The position numbers were made by a program, and so were the translations under genes. Shown one piece after another: positions 52,677 to 62,382 of a stretch of DNA of 64,000 nt. Each line of letters begins with the position of its first letter. The stretch's first letter is position 1. The stretch lies in contig DELI01000007.1 of the NCBI GenBank assembly GCA_002354335.1, positions 72,590 to 136,589 on the forward strand, given 5' to 3'. Under the pieces are notes generated by a model. It saw nothing but the letters and a program-made list of their open reading frames with translations. It did no database searches and was not told the DNA's origin. The stretch comes from Sphingobacterium sp. UBA2700. GTDB lineage: Bacteria; Bacteroidota; Bacteroidia; Sphingobacteriales; Sphingobacteriaceae.

Positions 52677-54512
52677 ATGAGGATCGTTATTGCCATTATC
52701 TTTATTTTCATACATCTAGCCTCCTTTGCGCAGGTAGATCGTATTGAACCGTTGAACTGGTGGGTTGGAATGAATAATCCCAATGTTCAATTATTGATCT
52801 ATGGCAATAACATCTCTAAAAAAACAGTCCGTATCGACTACCCCGGTGTTGAGCTAATCAGACAACAGCAGGTAGAAAACCCGAACTATTTATTCTTGGA
52901 CCTCAAGATACATCCAGATGCAAAAGCTGGAAAGGTTTCTTTGGTATTCCAAGAAAAAGGAAAGAAAGATTATGTGAAAGCGTATGAGCTAAAAGCGCGA
53001 GATGCCGCTAAGCGCGCCCTCCAAGGCGTTGATGCGTCAGACTTCGTCTATCTCATTATGCCGGACCGCTTTGCCAATGGCGACCCTTCCAATGATCGTA
53101 TTAAAGGGATGGCCGATCAATCCCTAAATAGGGATAGCATGTACTATCGTCATGGCGGCGATTTACAAGGAATCATCAATAATCTCGATTATCTGGAAGA
53201 GCTTGGCGTCACAGCTTTATGGCTAAATCCAGTATTGACCAATGATCAGCCGTTGACCTCCTACCATGGTTATGCAAATACCGAAAGCTATTATGTTGAT
53301 CCTCGGTTTGGTGGTAATGAGGCTTATCGTAAGTTGATTGAGGAATGCCACAAGCGAAGCATCAAAATGATTCAGGACCTAGTGCATAATCATTTCGGAA
53401 CGGAGCATTTTACGGTAAAGGATATGCCGATGAAAGACTGGGTACATCAATGGGACAGCTTTACTAAAACTAATTACCGCGAGCAAGTGCATATGGATCC
53501 TTATGCGGCGGAGGCGGATAAGGACATCATGTTGAATGGTTGGTTTGATAGGCATATGCCGGATATGAATCAACATAATCCATATGTTAAAAATTATATC
53601 ACTCAAAGTCATATTTGGTGGATCGAGGAGATGGGGATCGATGGGTTCCGATTAGATACCTACGCATACAACGATTTAGGCTTTATGGCAGAATGGGGAA
53701 AAGCAATCGATGCGGAATATCCTAAGATGACCTATTTCGGTGAAACTTGGGTACATGGAATTCCTAATCAGGCTTACTTTACCAAAGCCGACAAGATCAG
53801 CCAGGGTATTGATACCAAGTTGCAGGGGGTGACGGATTTCCAAGCCTATTGGGCAATCAATGAAGCCCTGAATGGGAAGTTCGGATGGATGGACGGCGTA
53901 GTCCGTCTTTACAATACATTTGCCAGCGACTTTATGTACGAAGACCCTTATCGTAATGTCGTATTCTTAGACAACCATGATTTAAGCCGTTTCTTATCTG
54001 TCGTAGGTGAGGATTTCAATAAGTATAAATCAGGTATTGCGTGGTTATTGACCACGCGCGGCATCCCGCAACTGTATTACGGAACAGAGATTCTGATGAA
54101 AAACTTTGCCAGTCCCGACGGTCTTGTACGTGAAGACTTTCCAGGCGGATGGAAGAACGATAAAGCCAATAAGTTTACCGCTGCCGGACGAACTGAAAAA
54201 GAGAATGAAGCATTTAACTATGTTAAAACACTAGCGAATTATCGCAAGAACAATCCGGTTCTTCAAGACGGGAAGATGCTGCAATTTATACCCGAAGACG
54301 GTATCTATGTTTATTTCCGCTACAATGATGATAAACGCGTAATGGTGATCATGAATAGCAAGCAGGAAAGTGTAAAGCTCCAAACCAAGCGCTATCAAGA
54401 GGGCATAGGTCAATATACGCAAGCAACCAATGTCGTGACTGGGGCCAATATTGAAAACTTACAAGAGTTGGATATCCCAGCGGTTAGCACACAGGTATTC
54501 GAGTTAAAATAA
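52677..54512 (+). CDS. GH13 neopullulanase/cyclomaltodextrinase (SusA-like)
   Basis: A 611-residue enzyme with a signal peptide (MRIVIAIIFIFIHLASFAQ) and no lipobox, so periplasmic. The N-terminal beta-sandwich (about 20-110, PLNWWVGMNNPNVQLLIYG) is the cyclomaltodextrinase N-domain. The GH13 barrel shows region I DLVHNH (234-239), nucleophile Asp327 (DGFRLD), acid/base Glu356 (FGETWVH) and Asp435 (LDNHD). All catalytic residues are present. It would cleave imported maltodextrins, cyclodextrins or pullulan to maltose and short oligomers for the MFS transporter. Confidence 0.94.
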   Translation: MRIVIAIIFIFIHLASFAQVDRIEPLNWWVGMNNPNVQLLIYGNNISKKTVRIDYPGVELIRQQQVENPNYLFLDLKIHPDAKAGKVSLVFQEKGKKDYVKAYELKARDAAKRALQGVDASDFVYLIMPDRFANGDPSNDRIKGMADQSLNRDSMYYRHGGDLQGIINNLDYLEELGVTALWLNPVLTNDQPLTSYHGYANTESYYVDPRFGGNEAYRKLIEECHKRSIKMIQDLVHNHFGTEHFTVKDMPMKDWVHQWDSFTKTNYREQVHMDPYAAEADKDIMLNGWFDRHMPDMNQHNPYVKNYITQSHIWWIEEMGIDGFRLDTYAYNDLGFMAEWGKAIDAEYPKMTYFGETWVHGIPNQAYFTKADKISQGIDTKLQGVTDFQAYWAINEALNGKFGWMDGVVRLYNTFASDFMYEDPYRNVVFLDNHDLSRFLSVVGEDFNKYKSGIAWLLTTRGIPQLYYGTEILMKNFASPDGLVREDFPGGWKNDKANKFTAAGRTEKENEAFNYVKTLANYRKNNPVLQDGKMLQFIPEDGIYVYFRYNDDKRVMVIMNSKQESVKLQTKRYQEGIGQYTQATNVVTGANIENLQELDIPAVSTQVFELK

Positions 54513-54521
54513 AAGTTAAAG

Positions 54522-55172
54522 ATGGGATTGCAAGCAGTTTTATTTGATCTTGACGGTGTGTTGGTCGACACCGCTAAATACCATTACTTAGCCTGGAAGC
54601 AATTAGCAAACTCGTTAGGGTTTGACTTTACGGAGCTTCAAAATGAAGAGCTTAAGGGCATCAGCCGCGTGGAGAGTTTAAAGAAAATACTCACATGGGG
54701 CGGTCTGGATTTCCCCCAAGAACGACAGGATGAGCTTGCCAGTTTAAAGAACGGCTGGTATGTGGAAATGATCTCCGAAATGAAGGCAGATGAAGTACTG
54801 CCCGGCTCATTTGAGCTGTTGGAAGAACTCCGGACAAATCAGATTAAGATCGCATTAGGCTCCGCAAGCAAAAACGCGCAGCTAATATTGGATAACACAG
54901 GGCTAACGCCTTATTTTGATGCCATTGTAGATGGCAATGTGGTCAGTAAATCGAAACCCGCCCCGGAAGTTTTCTTAAAAGGAGCCGAGATGTTGCATAT
55001 TTCACCGAGCGGCTGTGTGGTCTTCGAAGATGCAAGCGCTGGCGTCGAAGCAGCATTGCGCGCGACCATGAAAGCCATTGGAATAGGCTCGCCCAAGGAG
55101 CTCAGAAAGGCGCACCTTGTTGTTGAAGATTTGACAAAAATACAATTGAAGGCTATTCAAAATCTGTTTTAG
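54522..55172 (+). CDS. pgmB: Beta-phosphoglucomutase
   Basis: A 216-residue HAD-superfamily enzyme converting beta-D-glucose 1-phosphate to glucose 6-phosphate. FDLDGVLVDTAKYHYLAWKQ has nucleophile Asp9 and acid/base Asp11 and the typical cap-domain start. ALGSASKNA, KSKPAPEVFL and FEDASAGVEAA are the remaining HAD motifs. It lies 10 bases after the GH13 gene and 22 before the GH65 gene, whose product makes its substrate. Confidence 0.95.
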   Translation: MGLQAVLFDLDGVLVDTAKYHYLAWKQLANSLGFDFTELQNEELKGISRVESLKKILTWGGLDFPQERQDELASLKNGWYVEMISEMKADEVLPGSFELLEELRTNQIKIALGSASKNAQLILDNTGLTPYFDAIVDGNVVSKSKPAPEVFLKGAEMLHISPSGCVVFEDASAGVEAALRATMKAIGIGSPKELRKAHLVVEDLTKIQLKAIQNLF

Positions 55173-55193
55173 CACATACATAATTATCTATTT

Positions 55194-57503
55194 ATGAAAA
55201 ACTACATCCAAGCCGATCCCTGGAATATTATTGAAGAGGGCTTTGATCCTCACCTAAATAAAATATCCGAAAGTTTATTTAGTATCGGTAATGGTAAAAT
55301 GGGGCAAAGAGCAAACTTCGAGGAAGCCTATTCCGGTGAAAGTCTGCAAGGCTCTTATGTGGCGGGAATCTATTTCCCAGATAAAACCAGAGTGGGCTGG
55401 TGGAAAAACGGATATCCGCCAACATTCGATAAAGTTATCAATTCGACGAATTGGATAGGCATCGATATCTACATCAACAACGTATTATTGGATTTAGCCC
55501 AATGTCAAGTAACCCAGTTTAAACGGGTGTTGAATATGCAGGAGGGTTATCTGCAGCGCACTTTTAGAGCAACGATAAATGAGGGACAAGAGATTGAGGT
55601 GAATAGTATCCGCTTCTGCAGTATTGCTGATGATGAAATCGGTGCGATACAATACAGCTTAACGGCATTAAATTTTGATGCCGCGATTAAAGTCGTGTCG
55701 AAGTTGGATGGTGATATCGTCAATGAGGATAGTAATTACGACTTTAAGTTTTGGGAACCCGTAGCGGATCAGCAATCCGAAAATGGGGTATTCTTACAGA
55801 CCAAGACTTTGAAGACGGGGTTCGAATTATGTGTTGGCGCGAAGACGCAGATATATGCGGATGGGCACTTAGTGAAACTAAATCAACAGGGCGTATTACA
55901 ACAGAATAAATGGATAGCAGAAGAGTTTCACTTGGATATTACTTCAGGCAATATGATTAACATCGTTAAGCTCGCCTGTGTGCAGTCATCGCTCAATCAT
56001 CCTGCGGAAGCTTTATTGGCAACCTGCGAGGAAAAACTTGCAATCGCGAATACCGTGGGATTTGAGAAACTGAAAGAAACGCAGAAGGTAGCTTGGGCGA
56101 ACAAATGGTTGCAAAGCGACATTCAGATCGAAGGCGATGTGAAAGCGCAGCAAGCAATTCGTTTCAACATCTTCCAACTGTTCCAAACCTATACCGGTAC
56201 GGACTCCAGACTAAACATTGGCCCTAAAGGTTTTACGGGCGAGAAATATGCGGGTGCTACCTATTGGGATACCGAAGCCTATTGCATCCCGTTCTACTTG
56301 TCCACGGCACCACAGGAAGTTGGTCGCAACTTATTGGTCTATCGGTATAACCATTTAGAAAAGGCGATTGAGAACGCCGAGATGTTGGGCTTCAAAAATG
56401 GCGCAGCCCTATATCCTATGGTTACCATGGATGGTACAGAAAGTCATAACGAATGGGAAATTACATTCGAAGAGATCCATAGAAATGGCGCAATCGCCTA
56501 TGCGATTTACAATTACATCAACTATACGCAAGATTGGGACTACCTTGCACAATATGGCTTAGAGGTGTTGGTTGCCATTGCGCGCTTTTGGGCACAACGC
56601 GTAAACTGGAGCGAGGAACGCGAGAAATACGTAATGCTTGGCGTGACGGGTCCTAATGAATATGAAAACAACGTCAACAACAACTGGTATACCAACTACT
56701 TAGCTGTATGGTGCTTGAACTATACGCGTGAAGCGCTGGATTACGTAAAACAACAGGACGTTGCGCGCTTCGAAGCGATCTTGGATAAGATAAGTTTCGA
56801 TCTAGAGGAACTCGAACTATGGCAAGAGGTTGCGAATAACATGTACTATCCTTATCATGAGAAGCTAAAAATCTATCTTCAACAGGACGGCTACTTGGAT
56901 AAAGAGCAATGGTTGGTGAAAGATCTTCCGGCTTCTGAAAGACCTTTAAATCAAAAGTGGAGCTGGGACCGAATTCTCCGTTCTTGTTTTATCAAGCAGG
57001 CGGATGTTTTGCAGGGCATGTATTTCTTCGAGGATCAGTTTGACTTAGACGATATACGTCGGAATTTTGATTTCTATGAACCTCGTACGGTGCATGAAAG
57101 CTCGCTGTCGCCCTGCATACACAGTATTTTAGCTGCTAAGCTCAATGACGAGGCAAGGGCATACGAATTCTATTTACGAACTGCTCGATTAGATTTAGAC
57201 GATTATAACAATGACACCGAAGACGGGCTGCACATCACATCCATGGCAGGAACTTGGATGAGCATTGTACAGGGCTTCGCTGGAATGCGTATCAAGAATA
57301 ATCAATTGTATTTTCAGCCCTTCCTTCCTGAACAGTGGGAATCCTTTACTTTTAATATTGGGTTTAGAGGTAAAATTTTATCCATCCGTATCAGCAAAGG
57401 AGAAATGGAAATCGAAAACACGTCCAGCGAGGTGCTAGACATGCAAGTAGGAGATGCGAATTATTCCATTCCAGGAAATTCTTCGCAGATTATTAATATC
57501 TAA
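55194..57503 (+). CDS. GH65 maltose phosphorylase
   Basis: A 769-residue cytoplasmic enzyme of the usual length. The N-terminal beta-sandwich (about 1-270, with ESLFSIGNGKMGQRANFEEA) precedes the (alpha/alpha)6 barrel. The general acid is Glu489 in VTGPNEYENN, and KQADVLQGMYFF and HESSLSPCIHS are family motifs of the phosphate-binding side. It would split maltose with phosphate into glucose and beta-glucose 1-phosphate. Trehalose or kojibiose phosphorylase activity is possible in this family, but the locus points to maltose. It is the last gene of the operon before a strong terminator. Confidence 0.93.
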   Translation: MKNYIQADPWNIIEEGFDPHLNKISESLFSIGNGKMGQRANFEEAYSGESLQGSYVAGIYFPDKTRVGWWKNGYPPTFDKVINSTNWIGIDIYINNVLLDLAQCQVTQFKRVLNMQEGYLQRTFRATINEGQEIEVNSIRFCSIADDEIGAIQYSLTALNFDAAIKVVSKLDGDIVNEDSNYDFKFWEPVADQQSENGVFLQTKTLKTGFELCVGAKTQIYADGHLVKLNQQGVLQQNKWIAEEFHLDITSGNMINIVKLACVQSSLNHPAEALLATCEEKLAIANTVGFEKLKETQKVAWANKWLQSDIQIEGDVKAQQAIRFNIFQLFQTYTGTDSRLNIGPKGFTGEKYAGATYWDTEAYCIPFYLSTAPQEVGRNLLVYRYNHLEKAIENAEMLGFKNGAALYPMVTMDGTESHNEWEITFEEIHRNGAIAYAIYNYINYTQDWDYLAQYGLEVLVAIARFWAQRVNWSEEREKYVMLGVTGPNEYENNVNNNWYTNYLAVWCLNYTREALDYVKQQDVARFEAILDKISFDLEELELWQEVANNMYYPYHEKLKIYLQQDGYLDKEQWLVKDLPASERPLNQKWSWDRILRSCFIKQADVLQGMYFFEDQFDLDDIRRNFDFYEPRTVHESSLSPCIHSILAAKLNDEARAYEFYLRTARLDLDDYNNDTEDGLHITSMAGTWMSIVQGFAGMRIKNNQLYFQPFLPEQWESFTFNIGFRGKILSIRISKGEMEIENTSSEVLDMQVGDANYSIPGNSSQIINI

Positions 57504-57537
57504 GGATTTATATTGAAAAATCGGTTATAGTGTTGAT

Positions 57538-57571
57538 GAAGCTGTCCGAAAGGACAGCTTCTTTTTTTTTT
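57538..57571 (+). terminator. Rho-independent terminator of the maltodextrin operon
   Basis: GAAGCTGTCC/GGACAGCTTC with a GAAA tetraloop, followed by ten Ts. Confidence 0.93.
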
Positions 57572-57580
57572 AACGCCTCT

Positions 57581-58588
57581 TTACTTCTTCGGCTGATACA
57601 TCATCAGCTCATCGATTACTTCTTCCAACTTCTCATATGGATACTTGTGGAAAATAAAGCGATGCAACCCCTTTTCGTCGGGAATCCAGGTATTCGAACC
57701 ATCTTCTTCAACCTTAAACGTTCCATTGCCACTTAAATAGAAATAGTCTGCAGGGTTTCTCGCTGCCAACAAAACCGCCGTTTGGTCCCATGAACTCCTT
57801 GCCTTTTCAGGTTTATCCAAATAATGTGGCAGATTGAGTTGATAGCCCGTTGAAACAGGACTGCTTTGATCATTCTTTGCCGCAATCATAGCACCGGTTT
57901 TGATTTTGTTTCCCAGCTCAACCCCTGTAAAGAGGATAGGTCTTGGAAAATGATTGAAGAAATAGAATGAAGAAGAAGCATCTTTAAAAACGTTGAACTC
58001 TCGTCCTTGCGGAAAACCGCCGGCCATACTGACCCAATTCTTCACCTTCTTTTTAACTAAGTCCATGCCGCTTAATTTGGAATACTGATCCGCCGGAGAC
58101 TTAAGCAGTTCTGCCAGACTAGTCATAAAACCTACCGTAATAATCGTTACGGAGTTATCAGGTTGCTTGGCCAATACTTCGCGGTACACCTCGGCAGCAG
58201 GTTTATAGGTCTTATTTTTGACCTCAGGAGCAAATTTCTGAATTAATGCATCATTCCAATTTGTCTTTGCTGTAAAGTTTGGTGCAAGCTGCTTATTTGC
58301 TTGTCCAATGGGAATCTGAGGTTTATTGAAATACCTGTTGAAAACTTCGATAGTCGGTGCGATATCCGGATGTGCATCACTTGCTACAGTTGCCAGAATA
58401 TCGAGCTCTCCACGATCGGCAAGCGCATGCAAAACGGCAATTTCGCCAACATCATCATAGTCTGGCCCCATATCGGTATCAAATATCACCTTCACAGGTT
58501 TTGACACAGTTTTCTGTGCAAAACAATGAGGTGAGAAAGACATTACTAGAACGACGCCTACGAAGTAGCTAATCAAAGTTTTCTTCAT
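57581..58588 (-). CDS. Exported nucleoside hydrolase-family protein
   Basis: A 335-residue protein with a signal peptide (about 1-24, ending SPHCFAQ). The calcium-binding start DTDMGPDYDD (38-47), the central VTIITVGFMTSLAEL and AMIAAKNDQSS fit the inosine-uridine N-ribohydrolase family. It would release ribose and a base from nucleosides in the periplasm. It lies four bases after the isomerase gene. With the ribokinase operon at 8960-12523 it suggests ribonucleoside salvage. Confidence 0.9.
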   Translation of the reverse strand: MKKTLISYFVGVVLVMSFSPHCFAQKTVSKPVKVIFDTDMGPDYDDVGEIAVLHALADRGELDILATVASDAHPDIAPTIEVFNRYFNKPQIPIGQANKQLAPNFTAKTNWNDALIQKFAPEVKNKTYKPAAEVYREVLAKQPDNSVTIITVGFMTSLAELLKSPADQYSKLSGMDLVKKKVKNWVSMAGGFPQGREFNVFKDASSSFYFFNHFPRPILFTGVELGNKIKTGAMIAAKNDQSSPVSTGYQLNLPHYLDKPEKARSSWDQTAVLLAARNPADYFYLSGNGTFKVEEDGSNTWIPDEKGLHRFIFHKYPYEKLEEVIDELMMYQPKK

Positions 58589-58592
58589 AATA

Positions 58593-59651
58593 CTATCCTC
58601 CCAATCCTAATATCTTCTTGTTGAAAGCTTCATCCATACCTGTTGCAACGAAATCATCGAAAGCCTTATCGGTCACCTTGATAATATGATTTTTAATGAA
58701 TTCAGCACCTTCAATAGCACCATCCACACTGTTCTTCAACGCACATTCCCATTCCAACACTGCCCAACCTTCGTAATCATAAGCCGCTAACTTGCTGAAA
58801 ATGCTCTTGAAGTCCACCTGCCCGTCACCAAGCGAACGGAATCTTCCCGCACGTTCAACCCAGCCGCTGTATCCACCATAAACTCCCTGCTTTCCATTCG
58901 GGTTGAACTCTGCATCTTTCACATGGAACATCTTGATGCGATCATGATAATGATCGATATAGCTTAAATAATCCATGCCCTGAAGCAATAGGTGCGATGG
59001 GTCATACAATAAACAAGCACGTTCATGCATATTCGTCGCTTCTAGGAATCGCTCATAGCTAACCCCATCATGCAAATCCTCGCCGGGATGTATCTCATAG
59101 CATAGATCCACGCCATGTTTGTCGAATTCATTTAAGATCGGTAACCAGCGCTTGGCAAGTTCCTGGAAACCGGTCTCTACAACACCGGCAGGGCGTTGCG
59201 GCCAAGGGTAAACCATATGCCATAACAAAGCCCCAGAGAACGTCGCATGTGCATTCAAGCCTAAGTTTGCCGAAGCCTTTGCTGCGTATTTTAATTGCTC
59301 AGTAGCCCATTCTGTACGCGCTTTTGGATTCTTTCTTACCGCTGCCGGCGCGAAACCATCAAAAAGCTCATCGTAGGCCGGATTTACAGCAATCAACTGC
59401 CCTTGTAGGTGTGTAGAGAGTTCAGTAATTTCCAAGCCTATTTCCTGCAATTTGCCTTTAATCTCCTCTGCATAGGTTTTGCTTTCTGCGGCTTGCTGCA
59501 AATCGAAGAACGCGGGGTCATTGGTAGGAATTTGCACGCCTTTATATCCTAAGGACTGCACCCATTTCCCGATGTTTTCTAATGTATTATATGGGGCTTC
59601 TTCCGCGATAAATTGTGCTAGGAAGATACCAGGGCCTTTTAATGTCTTCAT
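58593..59651 (-). CDS. Sugar phosphate isomerase/epimerase (AP endonuclease 2-like TIM barrel)
   Basis: A 352-residue cytoplasmic protein. EITELSTHLQGQLIAVNPAY, CYEIHPGEDLHDG, LYDPSHLLLQGMDYLSYIDH, FHVKDAEF and AVLEWECAL are the metal-ligand strands of the xylose isomerase-like TIM barrel with Glu, His and Asp ligands. The exact reaction cannot be read from sequence; members act on sugars, sugar phosphates or inositols. It is first in a two-gene minus-strand unit with the nucleoside hydrolase. Confidence 0.88.
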   Translation of the reverse strand: MKTLKGPGIFLAQFIAEEAPYNTLENIGKWVQSLGYKGVQIPTNDPAFFDLQQAAESKTYAEEIKGKLQEIGLEITELSTHLQGQLIAVNPAYDELFDGFAPAAVRKNPKARTEWATEQLKYAAKASANLGLNAHATFSGALLWHMVYPWPQRPAGVVETGFQELAKRWLPILNEFDKHGVDLCYEIHPGEDLHDGVSYERFLEATNMHERACLLYDPSHLLLQGMDYLSYIDHYHDRIKMFHVKDAEFNPNGKQGVYGGYSGWVERAGRFRSLGDGQVDFKSIFSKLAAYDYEGWAVLEWECALKNSVDGAIEGAEFIKNHIIKVTDKAFDDFVATGMDEAFNKKILGLGG

Positions 59652-59964
59652 GTTGATTTAAGTTTCGCTAAAGATAATGAAATTAAATCTTCTCTTTTTG
59701 TAAGAAAAACAAAAGCATACAACTCGAAAAGGACAGCAAATGCATACAAAAATATAAAGGCGGCCACTGTTATAGCCGCCAAAAATAAACTGTAGAAAAA
59801 TAATTCTGAAGACTAGAAAACTTTATTTTAACCGCTTTTAAGTAGAATTATTCTAGCTGAAAGGAAATGTAACAAACGTTAAAAAATAAAGGTGAACATT
59901 AATTGGCATAATGATTGGAACTGTCCATTCGAATTGTACAATATTTAACTAGAGGAATAAGACT
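59652..59964. other. Intergenic gap with one GC-rich hairpin
   Basis: About 310 bases with divergent promoters for the isomerase and lipoprotein genes. A GGCGGC/GCCGCC hairpin (59759-59764, 59775-59780) is followed on the minus strand by a T-rich stretch, so it could block minus-strand transcription arriving from the right. Confidence 0.5.
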
Positions 59965-60375
59965 ATGAAAAAGGTATTGATGCTATTATTTGTTGCAATT
60001 GGCTTGGCTTCTTGTAGCAAGGATACGCTAGATAGTATCGAGCGTGATACTACGGTAAATATTATCAGAGCAAATAAATGGTTTGATGTAGTAAAAACAG
60101 TGAGTGTAGAAGGACAAGAAAGCGTTAGAACGGTTATAGTTGGGGATGAAGTTTATAAAAACTTAGAATTTAAATCAAATAACAATGCATACATCATGAA
60201 AGCGGATGAAACGATGTCTGCACCTATTCCTTATAAGCTTGAGGGAGAAAAAGTGATGTGGTTCGATGGTGTCAAATATGAGATTCAAGAAAATATTATT
60301 TCAACAATCACACACTTCACACTTAAAAATGTTGAAGGACTTACAACTACTACAATAAGATTCGAAAGACGTTAA
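59965..60375 (+). CDS. Small lipoprotein of unknown function
   Basis: A 136-residue lipoprotein (lipobox GLASC, Cys17). The mature part has alternating beta-strand character (RANKWFDVVKTVSVEGQESV; VMWFDGVKYEIQENIISTIT), reminiscent of small lipocalin-like proteins. It is a single gene followed by a terminator. No family is assigned. Confidence 0.75.
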   Translation: MKKVLMLLFVAIGLASCSKDTLDSIERDTTVNIIRANKWFDVVKTVSVEGQESVRTVIVGDEVYKNLEFKSNNNAYIMKADETMSAPIPYKLEGEKVMWFDGVKYEIQENIISTITHFTLKNVEGLTTTTIRFERR

Positions 60376-60397
60376 ATATAAACTTGAGATGAGAATT

Positions 60398-60429
60398 GAG
60401 GCTGTCCGATTAGGGTAGCCTCTTTTTTT
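60398..60429 (+). terminator. Rho-independent terminator after the lipoprotein gene
   Basis: GAGGCTGTCC/GGGTAGCCTC (two wobble pairs) with loop GATTA and seven Ts. The T run touches the stop codon of the convergent glycosyltransferase gene. Confidence 0.85.
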
Positions 60430-61645
60430 ACCCTTTATTCTTGGCTTCAATCCAGAGCGACATATACTTTGTTGCGCTAAATTGATTGCTCCATAGGATC
60501 TGCCCCATGATGTTTTGCCGCCTATGCACATCTAAATTCGCTTGGAGCTTTTCGATTGTTGACATAAATTCCGAGAATAACGCTTCTGAATTTAATGCTT
60601 TAAGCAGTTGCTCTCCCTTTTCCGACGCTTGTTGCCAATCGCTTTCATGGGAAGCTAGTTGTACAGCATTCGACACAAAGTCTTTTTCCACATCTGTGAT
60701 ATAGCCATTCCACAGCTCATTATTCGAGAATCCTTCGGCTCCAATTGTCGTTGTTATTGAAGGCGTCCCGGCTCGTAATGCATCAATGAACTTCCCCTTC
60801 AAGCCGGCGCCGAAAGGAATAGGCGCTAGCAGTACACGATATTGTGCCAGCGTTTCGATTGCATTTTCCGCACGCCCTTTAATGATAAATCCATCTTTAG
60901 GCTTATTCAGTTCCCAAACTTTTTGACTCGGATAGGCTCCATAAATATGAAGTTCCGAAGCAGGCAATTGTTTCCGTATTGAAGGCCATATTTTCTTCAA
61001 TGCAAGTACGGTTTGCCAATTAGGCTCATGAATGAAATTTCCTATAAAAGCGAAGTTTGCGCGGTCTGGGAAACCGGGGTTTTCGCGTTGTTCAGCAGTA
61101 ATATGGAAAGGCAAGAATTGCAAAAGCTCAGGGGCTACTCGAAATACCCGGTCTAGCACCTCCATCTCATAGGATGAAATAATCAAAGATAAGTCGCAGC
61201 GCAGTATTGCTGCAATTTCGCGCAGGCTATGAGCATTAGCATAGGAATCTTCTGATAAGTCCTTATTGTTTTTATGGGATTGCTGCCTAGCCAAACGAAT
61301 ACTATGTAGATCTTCCGTATCTAAGATCAGCAGGGCGTTAGGACATGCCGATTTCACCCGCCAGCTATATTGTTCCTCGACCATAAAACGATCGAATAGC
61401 ACAATGTCCGGATGGAGTTCAGTAATAAAGCGATCGAAGGAACTGTCGTTCAATAGGATGTTATGTTCGCTGACCTGTAAATCAGTTAATGGGAAGGAAT
61501 ATTCCGATTTTCCGGCAGCACAGGCAAAATGGACGTCGTAGCCATATGCTAGGAAGCATTTTACTAATTCCAACATCCGCCAACCGGCCGCCGAGGAGTT
61601 CGGCTCCGGCCATACTAACCCCATTATTAAAACGCGCTTTCCCAT
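60428..61645 (-). CDS. Glycosyltransferase, GT4-like (GT-B fold)
   Basis: A 405-residue protein from the ATG at 61645 (MGKRVLIMGLVWPEPNSSAA); an ATG at 61660 would add five residues. The N-terminal half has FACAAGKSEYSF and the acceptor-side Rossmann fold; the C-terminal half has NFAFIGNFIHEPNWQTVLAL, FIIKGRAEN and LLAPIPFGAGLKGKFIDALR, the donor-binding region with the conserved glycine-rich loop, followed by AGTPSITTTIGAEG. The sugar donor and acceptor are unknown. It stands alone between the lipoprotein gene and divergent miaE. Confidence 0.88.
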   Translation of the reverse strand: MGKRVLIMGLVWPEPNSSAAGWRMLELVKCFLAYGYDVHFACAAGKSEYSFPLTDLQVSEHNILLNDSSFDRFITELHPDIVLFDRFMVEEQYSWRVKSACPNALLILDTEDLHSIRLARQQSHKNNKDLSEDSYANAHSLREIAAILRCDLSLIISSYEMEVLDRVFRVAPELLQFLPFHITAEQRENPGFPDRANFAFIGNFIHEPNWQTVLALKKIWPSIRKQLPASELHIYGAYPSQKVWELNKPKDGFIIKGRAENAIETLAQYRVLLAPIPFGAGLKGKFIDALRAGTPSITTTIGAEGFSNNELWNGYITDVEKDFVSNAVQLASHESDWQQASEKGEQLLKALNSEALFSEFMSTIEKLQANLDVHRRQNIMGQILWSNQFSATKYMSLWIEAKNKG

Positions 61646-61723
61646 GATGCAAATTAACATAATTAGGGCGATTCCACCGGATGAATTTTGTTTTCGTACC
61701 TTTGCGCTATAATATGAGCAGCT

Positions 61724-62305
61724 ATGTTAGGATTAAAATTATTGACAGATCCCCGTTGGGCAAATATTGCGGAGTCGAACTTAGAAGAGATATTGACAGA
61801 CCACGCTTGGTGCGAGCAAAAGGCCGCATCGAACGCGATTTCCTTGATCACACAGAACTCAGAGCATGAGGACTTGGTGCATGAATTGACGGCAATTGCC
61901 ATCGAAGAGATGGAACACTTTAAAATGGTGATCGATATTATCCAGCAGCGCGGCTATATCTTAGGGAGAGAGCGCAAGGATGATTACGTAGGCCAATTAA
62001 TGAAATTTGCAAAGAAAGACGGTTCTCGCAATATGGCATTTATCGATCGCTTGCTATTTGCGGCAATGATTGAAGCGCGAAGCTGCGAACGCTTTCGCGT
62101 ATTGTCTAAGAATATTGCCGACCAAGAATTAGCGAAGTTCTACCATGAACTGATGGTATCGGAAGCAAACCATTATACAACGTTCTTGAACTTTGCAAGA
62201 AAATATACGATAGACGTCGATGTGGATAAGCGTTGGAAAGAATGGCTTGATTTTGAGGGCGAGCTGATCCAATCTTATGGAAAAAAAGAACATATCCACG
62301 GGTAG
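61724..62305 (+). CDS. miaE: tRNA-(ms[2]io[6]A)-hydroxylase
   Basis: A 193-residue ferritin-like diiron enzyme that hydroxylates the isopentenyl group of modified A37 in tRNA. Iron ligands are in AIEEMEHFKMVI, MIEARSCERF and VSEANHYTTF, each with the Glu or His expected for the family, and the start MLGLKLLTDPRWANI is characteristic. A terminator separates it from the next gene, so it is monocistronic. Confidence 0.92.
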   Translation: MLGLKLLTDPRWANIAESNLEEILTDHAWCEQKAASNAISLITQNSEHEDLVHELTAIAIEEMEHFKMVIDIIQQRGYILGRERKDDYVGQLMKFAKKDGSRNMAFIDRLLFAAMIEARSCERFRVLSKNIADQELAKFYHELMVSEANHYTTFLNFARKYTIDVDVDKRWKEWLDFEGELIQSYGKKEHIHG

Positions 62306-62332
62306 AAGATCTTTCTTAACATATATCAATGT

Positions 62333-62358
62333 ATAGCCTGTTCATTCAGGCTATTTTT
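62333..62358 (+). terminator. Rho-independent terminator after miaE
   Basis: ATAGCCTG/CAGGCTAT with loop TTCATT, followed by TTTTG. Confidence 0.85.
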
Positions 62359-62382
62359 GTTTAACATTTAAGGAGAAATATC